Below are positions 18,582-27,722 of a stretch of 64,000 nucleotides of DNA, in pieces. Under the pieces are notes generated by a model. It was not told the DNA's origin and made no database searches. It worked only from the letters and a program-made list of their open reading frames with translations. Numbering within the stretch: position 1 is the first letter of the stretch; the number at the start of each line of letters is the position of its first letter. The stretch lies in the NCBI GenBank assembly GCA_016708345.1, contig JADJFX010000003.1, positions 372,001 to 436,000 of the forward strand. The letters are read 5' to 3'. The position numbers and the translations under genes were made by a program. This DNA is from Candidatus Rhodoferax bjergmarkensis. GTDB lineage: Bacteria > Pseudomonadota > Gammaproteobacteria > Burkholderiales > Burkholderiaceae_C.

Positions 18582-18944
18582 AAACGGCGGGTGCTGGCAT
18601 GCCAGTACAGGTGTGCGCAGTGAAGTTGTGTCCATCGTCTTGAACGCTCGGCCAAATGGGCAGTTTGGGCGCACCTTATCAAACTCCGGTGCGGGTGAAA
18701 AGGGGTTTATACACAGGGGAGAAATTGGGTTTTTCGCAGATGGGACGGGCGCTAGGAGCTACTGAATTTATAGCATTCAGTTGATCCGAACAATCCTTCG
18801 CTCCATTGCTTTTAACAAAGGTTGTTGGTAATGCGCCAACCTGCCTCAGTCCAATACCCAAGACACTTGCCAAACCGCGCTGACGCCGATACATTGACCG
18901 CACGACTTTGACTGCAGACTCGATTCAACTTACCTGGAGTAAAC
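18582..18944. other. Intergenic region with a distant relative of the thiC-upstream repeat
   Basis: From about 18650 to 18780 the sequence repeats the layout of the right arm at 1062-1190: GGCCAAATGGGC, a GAAAAGGGG block, then CGCAGATGGGAC and the REP-like end. The rest (18780-18930) looks like ordinary promoter sequence for the chemoreceptor. TGGAG lies about 8 bases before its GTG start. Confidence 0.5.
18735..18779 (-). repeat. REP-like palindromic element, copy 5
   Basis: Contains CGCAGATGGGACGGGCGC, GGAGCTACTGAATT and ATAGCATT in the family order; one of the more diverged copies. Confidence 0.5.
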
Positions 18945-20678
18945 GTGAATAACTTGAAAATATCGGTTCGTCTGATCATGGGGTTTGCCGTCATGGCGCT
19001 GCTGGTCATCCTTGTTTCAGGCTATGGGCTCAGGCAGGTTGTGGCAACCAATGCGTCGATCAGCACTGTTTTCGAGCACAGTGTTTTGCCGGTAAAACAA
19101 CTTAAATTGGTTGCCGACATGTATGCCGTCAACATCATTGACACGGCAAACAAGGTAAGCGCTGGCATGGTGGAGCCCAGAGCCGGAGTGGCCAGTGTCA
19201 ATGAGGCGGGTAAAGTTGCGGACACCCAGTGGCAGTCTTATATGGCCACCAAACATTCCGATGCAGAAAGCAGGTTGGCAGCGAACACGTCTGCCCTGAT
19301 GGCCAAGGCTGAGCCGGTGGTGGCGTCGCTGCGTCTGGCTCTGGAGGCGGGAGACAAAGCCAAGGTTGCAGCCCTGGTTAAACCCCTGTACGAAGCCATT
19401 GACCCCCTGAGCGCCGAACTGGGCAAGCTCATTGACAGTCAGCAGACAGAGTCTGCGCATGATGTCAAACAGGCCCAGGAGCGTTACAACAGCACGATGG
19501 TGATGTTTGGCATTCTGATTGTGCTGTCCCTGCTGGTGGCCTTTGTGCTGGCTTGGCGTTTGACCAAAGCCATCAGCGACCCGCTGAGCCAGGCGCTCGA
19601 AGCCACGCGTGCCATTGCCGGAGGTGATCTTGGGGTTCAACTGGTTGCACAGGGTCAGGACGAAACATCGCTGGTGTTGGCGGGGCTATCAGACATGCAG
19701 GCCAGTTTGACCCGTGTGGTGTCCAAGGTGCGTACCGGTTCCGAGAGTGTGGCCATGGCCAGTGCCGAAATTGCCCAAGGCAACAACGACCTGAGTACTC
19801 GCACTGAGCAGCAGGCCAGTGCGCTTGAACAAACGGCCGCCGCCATGGAAGAACTCAACTCCACTGTCAAGCAAACAGCGGACAGTGCGCGTCAGGCCAA
19901 CCAGCTGGCCATGAATGCGTCCAGCGTGGCCATCAAAGGTGGTGAAGTGGTGGGCCAGGTGGTAGAAACCATGAAGGGTATCAACGACAGCTCGCGCAAG
20001 ATCAGCGACATCATCAGCGTAATTGACGGCATCGCATTCCAGACCAATATTCTGGCACTCAATGCTGCTGTTGAAGCGGCGCGTGCGGGTGAGCAAGGAC
20101 GCGGTTTTGCCGTGGTGGCCAGTGAAGTGCGTTCATTGGCCGGGCGCAGTGCCGAAGCTGCCAAAGAAATCAAGAGCCTCATCAACGCCAGTGTGGAGCG
20201 TGTCGAGCAGGGCAGTGCGCTGGTCGATCAGGCCGGCACCACCATGGCCGAGGTGGTGAGCTCCATTCGCCGGGTGACCGACATCATGGGTGAAATCAGC
20301 GCCGCCACATCCGAGCAGTCCACCGGTGTGGCACAGGTAGGTGAGGCTGTCACGCACATGGACCAGGCTACGCAGCAAAATGCCGCTTTGGTAGAGCAAA
20401 TGGCGGCAGCCGCCAGCAGTCTCAAATCCCAGGCCCAAGAATTGGTGCAAGTGGTTGCCGCCTTTAAGTTGCCAGCGGGCCAAGAGGGCCAAGCAACCCG
20501 CCGCAGTAGTCCCCCCAAGGCCAATGTGCGTTCGGCACCCGCAAGCCGCCCCGGCGTAACTGCCGCCAGAAAGCCCGCACTCGGTGCCAAGCCCAAATCA
20601 TTGGCTGCACCCACCCAAGCTCCGGCGGCCAGCAAAGGCAATGCCGCAGCATCGGATGATGACTGGGAAACTTTTTAA
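18945..20678 (+). CDS. Methyl-accepting chemotaxis protein (first of two similar receptors)
   Basis: Inner-membrane chemoreceptor of 577 residues. TM1 is about residues 10-32, a four-helix-bundle periplasmic sensor fills about 33-185, TM2 is about 186-208, and a HAMP domain follows. The hairpin tip of the signalling domain is IDGIAFQTNILALNAAVEAA near 365, flanked by QA-rich methylation helices. An Ala/Pro linker ends in DDDWETF, like the xWE(T/S)F pentapeptide that tethers CheR and CheB. Initiation is at a GTG with GGAG upstream. The signalling domain is nearly the same, at DNA level too, as that of the receptor at 22676. The ligand is unknown. Confidence 0.93.
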   Translation: MNNLKISVRLIMGFAVMALLVILVSGYGLRQVVATNASISTVFEHSVLPVKQLKLVADMYAVNIIDTANKVSAGMVEPRAGVASVNEAGKVADTQWQSYMATKHSDAESRLAANTSALMAKAEPVVASLRLALEAGDKAKVAALVKPLYEAIDPLSAELGKLIDSQQTESAHDVKQAQERYNSTMVMFGILIVLSLLVAFVLAWRLTKAISDPLSQALEATRAIAGGDLGVQLVAQGQDETSLVLAGLSDMQASLTRVVSKVRTGSESVAMASAEIAQGNNDLSTRTEQQASALEQTAAAMEELNSTVKQTADSARQANQLAMNASSVAIKGGEVVGQVVETMKGINDSSRKISDIISVIDGIAFQTNILALNAAVEAARAGEQGRGFAVVASEVRSLAGRSAEAAKEIKSLINASVERVEQGSALVDQAGTTMAEVVSSIRRVTDIMGEISAATSEQSTGVAQVGEAVTHMDQATQQNAALVEQMAAAASSLKSQAQELVQVVAAFKLPAGQEGQATRRSSPPKANVRSAPASRPGVTAARKPALGAKPKSLAAPTQAPAASKGNAAASDDDWETF

Positions 20679-20684
20679 ACGGTT

Positions 20685-21746
20685 TTAAGCGTTGTAGCGC
20701 TTGACGAAAGACCGGTCTATCCGTTCTTTGAACCACCCCACCCAGCGCCCCTGCACGCTGTAGGCTCCCCAGCTGGCAATGGCATCACGGTCGCCACATG
20801 ACAGCAGGCTCAAGGTGTTGCGCTCTGGCCTGTGCGCTGCGAGTTCAGTCCCCACCATGCTGGCAACAAGGTTGTGGGCCAGGGTTTGATCAGCTTTGCT
20901 GCGCACAGCGTGCGCAGCAAACACCTGGGGGTGGCTGGTGGAGCGCTGGCTGGCGTTGACCGCAACAAAGCCATGTTTGTCCAGCGCAAAGCCGCTGCCA
21001 GCCAACCAGCTTGGTGCCTGCACCCCAATGGCAATCACCGGCACGTCGCAGGCCAGCCGGGCACCACAGCCCAGCAAAACTTCGCCAGCCTGGATGCCCT
21101 GCACCACATCGCACAGCACCGTGATGTGGCGCTCCTTCAAGGCCCTTACCACTCGTTGCGCAGCGGCGGGTGTGATGTCGGCACCCACCGCGCCGCCCCC
21201 GGTGATGAGGGTGAGTGATGCTTGGGGCAAACGCTGGCGTATGGCCATGGCCAGCTCAATACCCGACACCTCGGCGCCGATGACGGCCACGCGCAGCGCG
21301 CGCTCTGCGCCTAGTTTGGCTACTTGGGGCCACAGCGCGCAAAACGATTCAATGGGGCGAATAAAGAGGCCAAACTCACAGGCCCCCGGCATAGCCTTTT
21401 CAATCTGCGTGCGGTCTTGCACCGCCGGGGTGTTGACCGACAGCCAGTCATACACGATCTTGCTGCCATCGTTCAGGGTGATGGTGCGGGTGTCGGCGTG
21501 CAGTGCGGTGGCGCTGCCTGGCAAGCAGCGCACGTTGGTTTTTTTCAGCCAGGGTTCCAGTGCAATGGCGCACTGCTCCAGCGTGTAGTGCCCGGCCACA
21601 AAACCGGGCACCATGCCCAAACAGAGCTGGCGACTACTGGGCGCGAGCAAGGTGACTTGTACGTCGCTGGGCAAGTGCTTGTTGGCCAAGGTGGAGAGCA
21701 CATGCACATGGGCGTCTCCCGCCCCAAGCAAGACCAGTTGCCTCAT
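20685..21746 (-). CDS. FAD-dependent pyridine-nucleotide oxidoreductase (NDH-2/SelD-associated type)
   Basis: A 353-residue flavoprotein with two Rossmann motifs: LVLLGAGDAHVHVL at the N-terminus for FAD and VAVIGAEVSGIELAMAIR near 155 for NAD(P)H. The C-terminal end (GRWVGWFKERIDRSFVKRY) is typical of a small family of NADH-dehydrogenase-like proteins, some of which are fused or linked to selenophosphate synthetase in proteobacteria. No selenium gene is visible here. It is encoded opposite the chemoreceptor and ends 6 bases from it. The substrate is unknown, and an electron-transfer role is inferred from the family only. Confidence 0.75.
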   Translation of the reverse strand: MRQLVLLGAGDAHVHVLSTLANKHLPSDVQVTLLAPSSRQLCLGMVPGFVAGHYTLEQCAIALEPWLKKTNVRCLPGSATALHADTRTITLNDGSKIVYDWLSVNTPAVQDRTQIEKAMPGACEFGLFIRPIESFCALWPQVAKLGAERALRVAVIGAEVSGIELAMAIRQRLPQASLTLITGGGAVGADITPAAAQRVVRALKERHITVLCDVVQGIQAGEVLLGCGARLACDVPVIAIGVQAPSWLAGSGFALDKHGFVAVNASQRSTSHPQVFAAHAVRSKADQTLAHNLVASMVGTELAAHRPERNTLSLLSCGDRDAIASWGAYSVQGRWVGWFKERIDRSFVKRYNA

Positions 21747-21923
21747 GGATAAGCCTTTTGATGAACGGTTGCATGTGTCGAGTCATTGCTGATCTTAATC
21801 TTTCCGTCTGCAAGATATGCTGAGAACAAAATTGCACATGCCGGGCAGTCATAATGGACGGCTTGGCGGCAGCAGTGGCTGACCGCTTGGTGTTTGCTAG
21901 TTTATTGATCAGGAGAAATCAGC

Positions 21924-22508
21924 ATGAAAAAATGGGTTGTCGTGGCGCTGTTGGCGCTGGCCAGTGGTGCGCAGGCACAAACCAGCGCGGCCAAGAAAGA
22001 ATTGATTGCCAAGCTGCTTTTATTGCAGCAGCCGGCCATTGAAACGCTGGCCCGCTCCTTGGCCGAGCGGCCCGCCGCGATGCTGATGCAGCAAGCCGGC
22101 ATGGCCTTGCAGACCCGGGTGGCTCCAGAAAAACGAGAGGCCATCGGCAAAGAGATGCAGGCCGATACCAAAAAATACCTGGATGAAGCCGTCCCGCTAG
22201 TCAGTGAGCGTGCCGTCAAGCTGGCCCCGAGCACCATTGGCACCTTGCTGGAAGAAAAATTCACCGAAGATGAAATCCGCCAGATCATCGCCATTGTTGA
22301 ATCCCCGGTGAACAAAAAGTTCACCGAACTTGGCGGCCAGATGCAGCAAGCGCTGGGCGAGAAACTGATTGCCGAAACACAGGACATGATTGAACCCAAG
22401 GTCAAGACGCTGGAGTTGTCCATGCTCAAGCGCTTGGGCTTGCCGGCCACGGCTGAAGCAGCCGCTCCCGGCGCTGCCAAACCGGCGGCAAAAGCGCCTA
22501 AAAAATAG
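21924..22508 (+). CDS. Exported DUF2059 family protein
   Basis: A 194-residue protein with a clear Sec signal peptide (MKKWVVVALLALASGAQAQ). The mature part is alpha-helical and carries the DUF2059 block LEEKFTEDEIRQIIAIVESP near residue 111, followed by VNKKFTELGGQM. The tail is Ala/Pro/Lys-rich. CAGGAG lies 9-14 bases before the ATG. The function of this periplasmic family is not established. It stands alone between two chemoreceptor genes. Confidence 0.85.
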   Translation: MKKWVVVALLALASGAQAQTSAAKKELIAKLLLLQQPAIETLARSLAERPAAMLMQQAGMALQTRVAPEKREAIGKEMQADTKKYLDEAVPLVSERAVKLAPSTIGTLLEEKFTEDEIRQIIAIVESPVNKKFTELGGQMQQALGEKLIAETQDMIEPKVKTLELSMLKRLGLPATAEAAAPGAAKPAAKAPKK

Positions 22509-22675
22509 TGGGCACCTTGCAACGCCGGTATCAAGCTGGCCTTTAATTGCGCTAGAGTCTCAGAACCACTGCGAGGATGGTGACTTTGCTGGTTTGCTCA
22601 TTTGACTGGCCACTTCATGCACCAGAATTGCACGTATTTAGGCTTCAGGAAGAGTCATAGCTACAGGAGTACACC

Positions 22676-24445
22676 ATGCTTGGAAGGATCACCGTCGTTG
22701 CACGGATGTGGTTGTTTGTCATCGGGATTGGAGCGGTCATGGCGGCGCTCACCTTCGTGGGGGTAATGCGTAGCAATGCCATACTTGAAACAGGGCAGGT
22801 AAAAATTGAGTTGACTTCGTCTTTCGCCCGCGCCGTCACCGAGTGGCGGGGTTTGACGCAAACCAATGCAGCGCGAAGCCAGGCAATATTTCTCTCGGAG
22901 GGTAACGCAGTAGAAGAATCTTTCAAGGACAGTGTCGCTGCGACCACTGCGCGAATCAGTGAATTGCAATCACAGATTGAACAGTTTCCTTTGACAGAAG
23001 CAGATAAAAAAGTCATGCAGCGCATTGGGCAATTGCGCAAGCAAATGATCGACATACGCAGCAAGTTGCGCGACATGAAAAAAGGGGGGGACTCTGAAGG
23101 GGCGCGCAAGCTGGTTGCCAGTGATTACACGCCTGCCATTACAGCCTATATTGGTGCCTTGCAAGGCTTGGTTGATCTGCAGCAGACCCGCGTTTCCGAA
23201 ATTTCAGCAGAGGTCTCTGCGCAGCGAAAAAATAATTTGTTGGGACTGTTTCTGGCGCTGATGGTCGTTGCGGGACTGACAGGGCTCGGAACGCTCGGTT
23301 TTGTGCGCTCTATTCGTTTGCCGCTGCGCCAAGCTACCGCGATTGCTGCCCAAATCGCTTCCGGGGATCTTGGTAGTGCAGAGTTGGACGCAGACCGTGC
23401 CGACGAGTTTGGCGAACTGATGCGTTCGCTGCATGCCATGCAGACCAAGCTGGCCAGCGTCATCGTCAACGTGCGCCAGGGCTCCGAGAGCGTGGCCACG
23501 GCCAGTGCCGAAATCGCGTCGGGTAACAACGACCTGTCGGCCCGAACTGAACATCAGGCCAGTGCGCTGGAAGAAACCGCAGCTTCCATGGAACAGCTCA
23601 GTGCCACCGTCAAGCAAAACGCCGACAGCGCACGCCAAGCCAACCAGCTGGCCATGAGCGCCAGCTCGGTGGCTGTTCAAGGTGGTGAAGTGGTGGGCCA
23701 GGTGGTGGAAACCATGAAGGGTATCAACGAAGCCTCGCGCAAAATTTCCGACATCATTCAGGTCATTGACGGCATTGCGTTCCAGACCAATATTTTGGCC
23801 CTGAACGCTGCGGTGGAAGCTGCACGCGCAGGTGAGCAGGGGCGCGGCTTTGCCGTGGTGGCCTCCGAGGTGCGTTCGCTGGCCGGTCGCAGTGCGGAAG
23901 CCGCCAGAGAAATCAAGGCCCTTATCAACGCCAGTGTGGAGCGGGTTGAGCAAGGTACCACCTTGGTGGACCAGGCCGGCAGCACGATGGAAGAGGTGGT
24001 CAGCAGCATCCGCCGCGTGACAGACATCATGGGCGAGATCAGCTCGGCCAGCCAGGAGCAGGCCACCGGTGTGGCGCAGGTGGGCGAGGCGGTGACGCAA
24101 ATGGACCAGGCCACCCAACAAAATGCGGCCTTGGTCGAGCAAATGGCGGCCGCTGCCAGCAGCCTCAAATCACAAGCCCAGGAGCTGGTGCAAGTGGTGT
24201 CCTCGTTCAAGTTGGGTGCCAATGACGCGCACCACGGAGTGGCCACGCTGGCACCCGTACGCTCCCACAGGCCGGGTGCTGCGCCGTTCAAGGGTGCCGA
24301 GCGCCGTGGCGGCGGCGTTCCCCAAGGGGCTGCAGCGCGCGCACGAAGCGCGGCCCCCAAGCCTGCTGCGGCTGCCAAACCGGCAGCCACGGTAACAGCC
24401 AAGGCAGCCCCGGCCAGCGGCAATGACGATTGGGAAACTTTCTAA
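22676..24445 (+). CDS. Methyl-accepting chemotaxis protein (second receptor)
   Basis: A 589-residue chemoreceptor. TM1 is about residues 10-31, a four-helix-bundle sensor (about 32-187) differs from that of the first receptor, TM2 is about 188-211, and HAMP follows. The signalling tip IDGIAFQTNILALNAAVEAA is present near 365, and the C-terminal linker ends in NDDWETF, a CheR/CheB tether. CAGGAG precedes the ATG. The divergent sensor and near-identical signalling half suggest duplication with sensor divergence, or gene conversion of the 3' half. Confidence 0.94.
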   Translation: MLGRITVVARMWLFVIGIGAVMAALTFVGVMRSNAILETGQVKIELTSSFARAVTEWRGLTQTNAARSQAIFLSEGNAVEESFKDSVAATTARISELQSQIEQFPLTEADKKVMQRIGQLRKQMIDIRSKLRDMKKGGDSEGARKLVASDYTPAITAYIGALQGLVDLQQTRVSEISAEVSAQRKNNLLGLFLALMVVAGLTGLGTLGFVRSIRLPLRQATAIAAQIASGDLGSAELDADRADEFGELMRSLHAMQTKLASVIVNVRQGSESVATASAEIASGNNDLSARTEHQASALEETAASMEQLSATVKQNADSARQANQLAMSASSVAVQGGEVVGQVVETMKGINEASRKISDIIQVIDGIAFQTNILALNAAVEAARAGEQGRGFAVVASEVRSLAGRSAEAAREIKALINASVERVEQGTTLVDQAGSTMEEVVSSIRRVTDIMGEISSASQEQATGVAQVGEAVTQMDQATQQNAALVEQMAAAASSLKSQAQELVQVVSSFKLGANDAHHGVATLAPVRSHRPGAAPFKGAERRGGGVPQGAAARARSAAPKPAAAAKPAATVTAKAAPASGNDDWETF

Positions 24446-24459
24446 TCCCTGTGATTTGA

Positions 24460-24523
24460 GGGCAAAAAATGGCTGCAGCGCAATAAATACCTGCGTGAGC
24501 AGCTATATATTCAATAGCAAATC
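24460..24523 (-). repeat. REP-like palindromic element, copy 6
   Basis: A well-preserved copy: AAAAAATGGCTGCAGCGC, then CTGCGTGAGCAGCTATA and CAATAGCAAATC. It lies between the convergent chemoreceptor and Hsp70-like genes, within 90 bases of both stops. Confidence 0.7.
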
Positions 24524-24532
24524 AACCCAGAA

Positions 24533-25822
24533 TCAGGCGTAGTTGGCGACCTGACCAGCCCAAGCCAGACCGGCTGCCACACCGCCAAAGCGGTTGCCCT
24601 GCACCAGGGTGGCGCTTGGCATGGCCGCATGCAAGGCGTCGGTCAAGGGGCGCAGGGCTGACGAGCCGCCCGTGAGGTAAACCGCATCCACACTTTCCAC
24701 GCCAGCGCTTTGTACGCAGCGCTGCGCGCAATTCACAACCTGACCCACGGTTTGCGCCAGCGTTTGAGCCATGGCACTGGTGGTGAGGGTGGGGGCCAGA
24801 CGCTGGTCCCAAAAGTCCAGCGCCACCTGGGTGTTTGCATTGGACACCGAGCAGGCAATTTTTGCCGCTTCCACGCTGGCCAGGATGCGGTGGCCATGCT
24901 GGTTTTCCAGCACATCGAGCAGTCGGGCGTGCAGTGATTGGTCGACAAAATCAGTCCACAACTCACGGGCAAAGTGCATGGACTTGCGGGTGTAGGCCTG
25001 GTGGATCAGATGCCAGCTTGAGAGGTCAAAAAACACGCTGTTGGGCACCGGACGACCGCCGGTGCCCAGATGCTTGTAGCCCAGCAACGGCATCACGGTG
25101 GACAGGTCGAGCAGGCGGTCAAAATCGGTGCCGCCAATGTGAACGCCGGTGGTGGCCAGGATGTCCCGGCTGCGGTCACTTTGCTGGCTGCGCTGGGGGT
25201 TGAGCCGGATGACGGTGAAGTCGGAGGTGCCCCCGCCAATGTCCACTACCAGGGCGGTGGTCTCGGCTGTGACCCGCTGCTCATAGTCCAGCGCGGCGGC
25301 AATCGGCTCCAGCGCGAAGGCGATCTGGCTGAAGCCGGCCTGGGTTGCGGCGCGTCCCAAAGTGGCTTGCGCCAGTGCATCGCGCTCGGGGTTGTCGTCG
25401 ACAAAATGCACCGGTCGCCCCAGCATGGCGCGCTCAATCGGCTGCCCCACATGGGCCTCGCAGCGGCGCTTGAGTTCCTTGAAAAACAGCACCACGATGT
25501 CAAAAAAGAGCATCGATTGGTGGTTGACAGCGGTGTACTCATCCATCAGGGGGCTGCCCAGCAGGCTTTTGAGGGAGCGCAGCAAGCGCCCCTCGGTGCC
25601 GCTCAGGTAGGCCTGCATGGCTTCAGTGCCAAAACAGACGGTGTGTGTCTCGCTGGCAAAAAAGAGGGCGGTGGGCATTTCGGCGCGCTGGCCGTCCAGC
25701 GGGACCACCTGCAATTGGCCGTTCGGGTCAATCAGTGCGGCAGCGGAGTTGGAGGTGCCAAAGTCGATGCCCAGCGTGAGCCCGCCTGCAGGCTTGTTAC
25801 TGACTTTGCGTGGCACGGGCAC
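24533..25822 (-). CDS. Hsp70-family protein, YegD-like
   Basis: A 429-residue actin/Hsp70-fold ATPase. The phosphate-1 motif is LGIDFGTSNSAAALI near residue 17, phosphate-2 is VVDIGGGTSDFTVIRL near 190, and the adenosine motif is VYLTGGSSALRPL near 382. The substrate-binding domain of DnaK is missing, as in E. coli YegD (about 450 residues). Its start overlaps the end of the upstream esterase gene by 26 bases, so the two form a small operon. Clients are unknown. Confidence 0.88.
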   Translation of the reverse strand: MPVPRKVSNKPAGGLTLGIDFGTSNSAAALIDPNGQLQVVPLDGQRAEMPTALFFASETHTVCFGTEAMQAYLSGTEGRLLRSLKSLLGSPLMDEYTAVNHQSMLFFDIVVLFFKELKRRCEAHVGQPIERAMLGRPVHFVDDNPERDALAQATLGRAATQAGFSQIAFALEPIAAALDYEQRVTAETTALVVDIGGGTSDFTVIRLNPQRSQQSDRSRDILATTGVHIGGTDFDRLLDLSTVMPLLGYKHLGTGGRPVPNSVFFDLSSWHLIHQAYTRKSMHFARELWTDFVDQSLHARLLDVLENQHGHRILASVEAAKIACSVSNANTQVALDFWDQRLAPTLTTSAMAQTLAQTVGQVVNCAQRCVQSAGVESVDAVYLTGGSSALRPLTDALHAAMPSATLVQGNRFGGVAAGLAWAGQVANYA

Positions 25823-26492
25823 CAGCTCCCAGCACTTGGGTTAAAAAGGTGGAAATGTCAGCAACCTCCCTTGGATGCACGCTGTGCTCCATGGGGTAGG
25901 TATGCCAGTTCACTGTGTGGCCCAGTTTGAGCAGTGCGTTGCGGGAGTCTTCGCCGCGCGCCAGCACCACCACCGGGTCTTGGGTGCCGTGTGCCATGAA
26001 GATGGGTGTTTTGGCATTGGCTGCATGGCGCTCATCGGCAAAACGGTCTGCCAGCGGCAAGTAGCCAGACAGCGCCACAATACCTGCCAGCGGGTGGGCA
26101 AACCGGAGCCCGGTGTGCAAGGCCATGGCGCAGCCTTGAGAAAAACCGGCCAGCACGATGTTTTGGTACGGTATGCCGCGCGCAACCTGTTGCTCGATCA
26201 GCGCCGTGATGGCGCGCTCAGACTTTTGAATGCCGTTGGCGTCCTGGCGGCTCACCAGTGAGGGACTCGCAATGTCATACCAGGCCGGCATGACGTAGCC
26301 GCCATTGAGGGTGATGGGCATGCTGGGTGCGTGCGGAAAGATAAAACGGATGGGCGGACACTGGCGCAGGTCCAGTTGGGGCACCAAGGAGGCAAAGTCG
26401 TTGCCGTCGGCTCCCAGACCATGCAGCCAGATCACGGCGGCAGTGGGCTGCGGGGCGCTTTCGATTTCTATGCGGGGAAGTAGGGTTGTCAT
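25797..26492 (-). CDS. Carboxylesterase / phospholipase family alpha/beta hydrolase
   Basis: A 231-residue alpha/beta hydrolase. The oxyanion block is VIWLHGLGADGNDF near residue 21, the nucleophile serine is in LAGFSQGCAMAL near 113, the acid is in GTQDPVV near 170 and the histidine is in EHSVHPREV near 205. This pattern matches the bacterial carboxylesterase/acyl-protein-thioesterase family. It has no signal peptide. It is cotranscribed with the YegD-like gene, whose start overlaps its 3' end. The substrate is unknown. Confidence 0.88.
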   Translation of the reverse strand: MTTLLPRIEIESAPQPTAAVIWLHGLGADGNDFASLVPQLDLRQCPPIRFIFPHAPSMPITLNGGYVMPAWYDIASPSLVSRQDANGIQKSERAITALIEQQVARGIPYQNIVLAGFSQGCAMALHTGLRFAHPLAGIVALSGYLPLADRFADERHAANAKTPIFMAHGTQDPVVVLARGEDSRNALLKLGHTVNWHTYPMEHSVHPREVADISTFLTQVLGAGARATQSQ

Positions 26493-26562
26493 GGCCCCAA
26501 GTGTACAAAGACCACCGCCAGTGCAACGGCAGGGAGCGCTGAATCACCCCTCAGTGCAAGCG

Positions 26563-27603
26563 TTAAAAGAGTTCCATGTCGCCAACATTGGCGGCTTGTT
26601 CGACCAGGTCGCCGCTGGCTATCAGGGCAGCATGGCTGCACACCTGGTTGCGTCCGTGGCCTTTGGCGTGGTACACGGCCTTGTCAGCGCGCTCGAAGGC
26701 CGCACTGGGCGTGTCGCCGGTTTTGACCTCGGAAAAACCAATGCTGATGGTGATGGTGCCCACCTGCGGGAACTGGTAGGCCTCGGTAGTGGCGCGCAGG
26801 CGCTCCAGCACTGCGGCAGCCTCGTCTTCGCCGTTGCAACGCATGAGCACCACAAACTCTTCGCCGCCAAAGCGGTAGAGCTGGTCGTGAAACCGAAAGC
26901 ACGAGCGCATCAGGCGTGCCAGCAGAAGCAGCACTTCGTCGCCAATCAGGTGGCCAAAGTTGTCATTGACATGCTTAAAGTGGTCAATGTCGATCATGAC
27001 CAGCCAGTAAGTGCCTGCCGGTGCATGGCTGCGTCGGTCTTCGGGGGCTTGCTCTTCAGCCAAGTCAGCCCGGTTTTGCTCCAGTGTGGCTTTGAGGAAC
27101 GCGCCGTCAAAGGTCTTGCGATTGAGCAGCTCGGTCAGCGCGTCGCGCTCGCCATAGTCCAGCAGCGCCTGAAAATTGAGGTACAGCCGAAGCACACCGC
27201 TGACCAAGCGTTTGAGTTCTGCCGTCAGCGGCTGTTCGGTGGTGATTTCCAGCACACCGATGGAGTCCAGATTGCCCTTGAGCGGAAAAAGAGTGAGACT
27301 GGGGGCACCCTCAGTCTGCAGGATTTGGTGTGTTTTGGTGGCTTGCTGGCGCAGCGGTTTGTCGCTCAGGGTAGGCAGCGAGTCAAGGTCGGCCCATGCC
27401 GAATCGCAGGTGGGCTGCGACTGCCCTTGCAGCAACTGCGCACAAGTGCGCCAGCGTTCGCTACCGGCATCACCCACCACGCGGCAGATGGCTGTGGAAT
27501 TGGGCTGCAACATGTCATGAACGGCGCTGACCAGCGCGATGTCAAGCGCATCTCGATCCCGCAGGGCAGTCAGATCAGCTAGGTTGTCGACGAGTTGCGT
27601 CAT
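26563..27603 (-). CDS. Diguanylate cyclase with N-terminal GAF-like sensor
   Basis: A 346-residue cytoplasmic protein. Residues about 15-150 form a GAF-like region, and the GGDEF domain follows (about 160-320). The catalytic motif is RFGGEEFVVLM. The allosteric c-di-GMP inhibition site RxxD is present as RFHD exactly five residues before GGEEF. It is therefore a probable active cyclase subject to product inhibition. It has no membrane segment. Together with the response regulator at 55715 it is one of two c-di-GMP-making proteins in the window. Confidence 0.9.
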   Translation of the reverse strand: MTQLVDNLADLTALRDRDALDIALVSAVHDMLQPNSTAICRVVGDAGSERWRTCAQLLQGQSQPTCDSAWADLDSLPTLSDKPLRQQATKTHQILQTEGAPSLTLFPLKGNLDSIGVLEITTEQPLTAELKRLVSGVLRLYLNFQALLDYGERDALTELLNRKTFDGAFLKATLEQNRADLAEEQAPEDRRSHAPAGTYWLVMIDIDHFKHVNDNFGHLIGDEVLLLLARLMRSCFRFHDQLYRFGGEEFVVLMRCNGEDEAAAVLERLRATTEAYQFPQVGTITISIGFSEVKTGDTPSAAFERADKAVYHAKGHGRNQVCSHAALIASGDLVEQAANVGDMELF

Positions 27604-27722
27604 TTGGCAAGCAGTTTATGGAAATAGCCGCAGTGTACCCTGCGAGACTTGTTTCGTCACGGTGAATCGGGGTGCTTGCGACTTTGGCGTTGCACAGGTT
27701 CTGGGGTGTTTTTTCATGCTGC

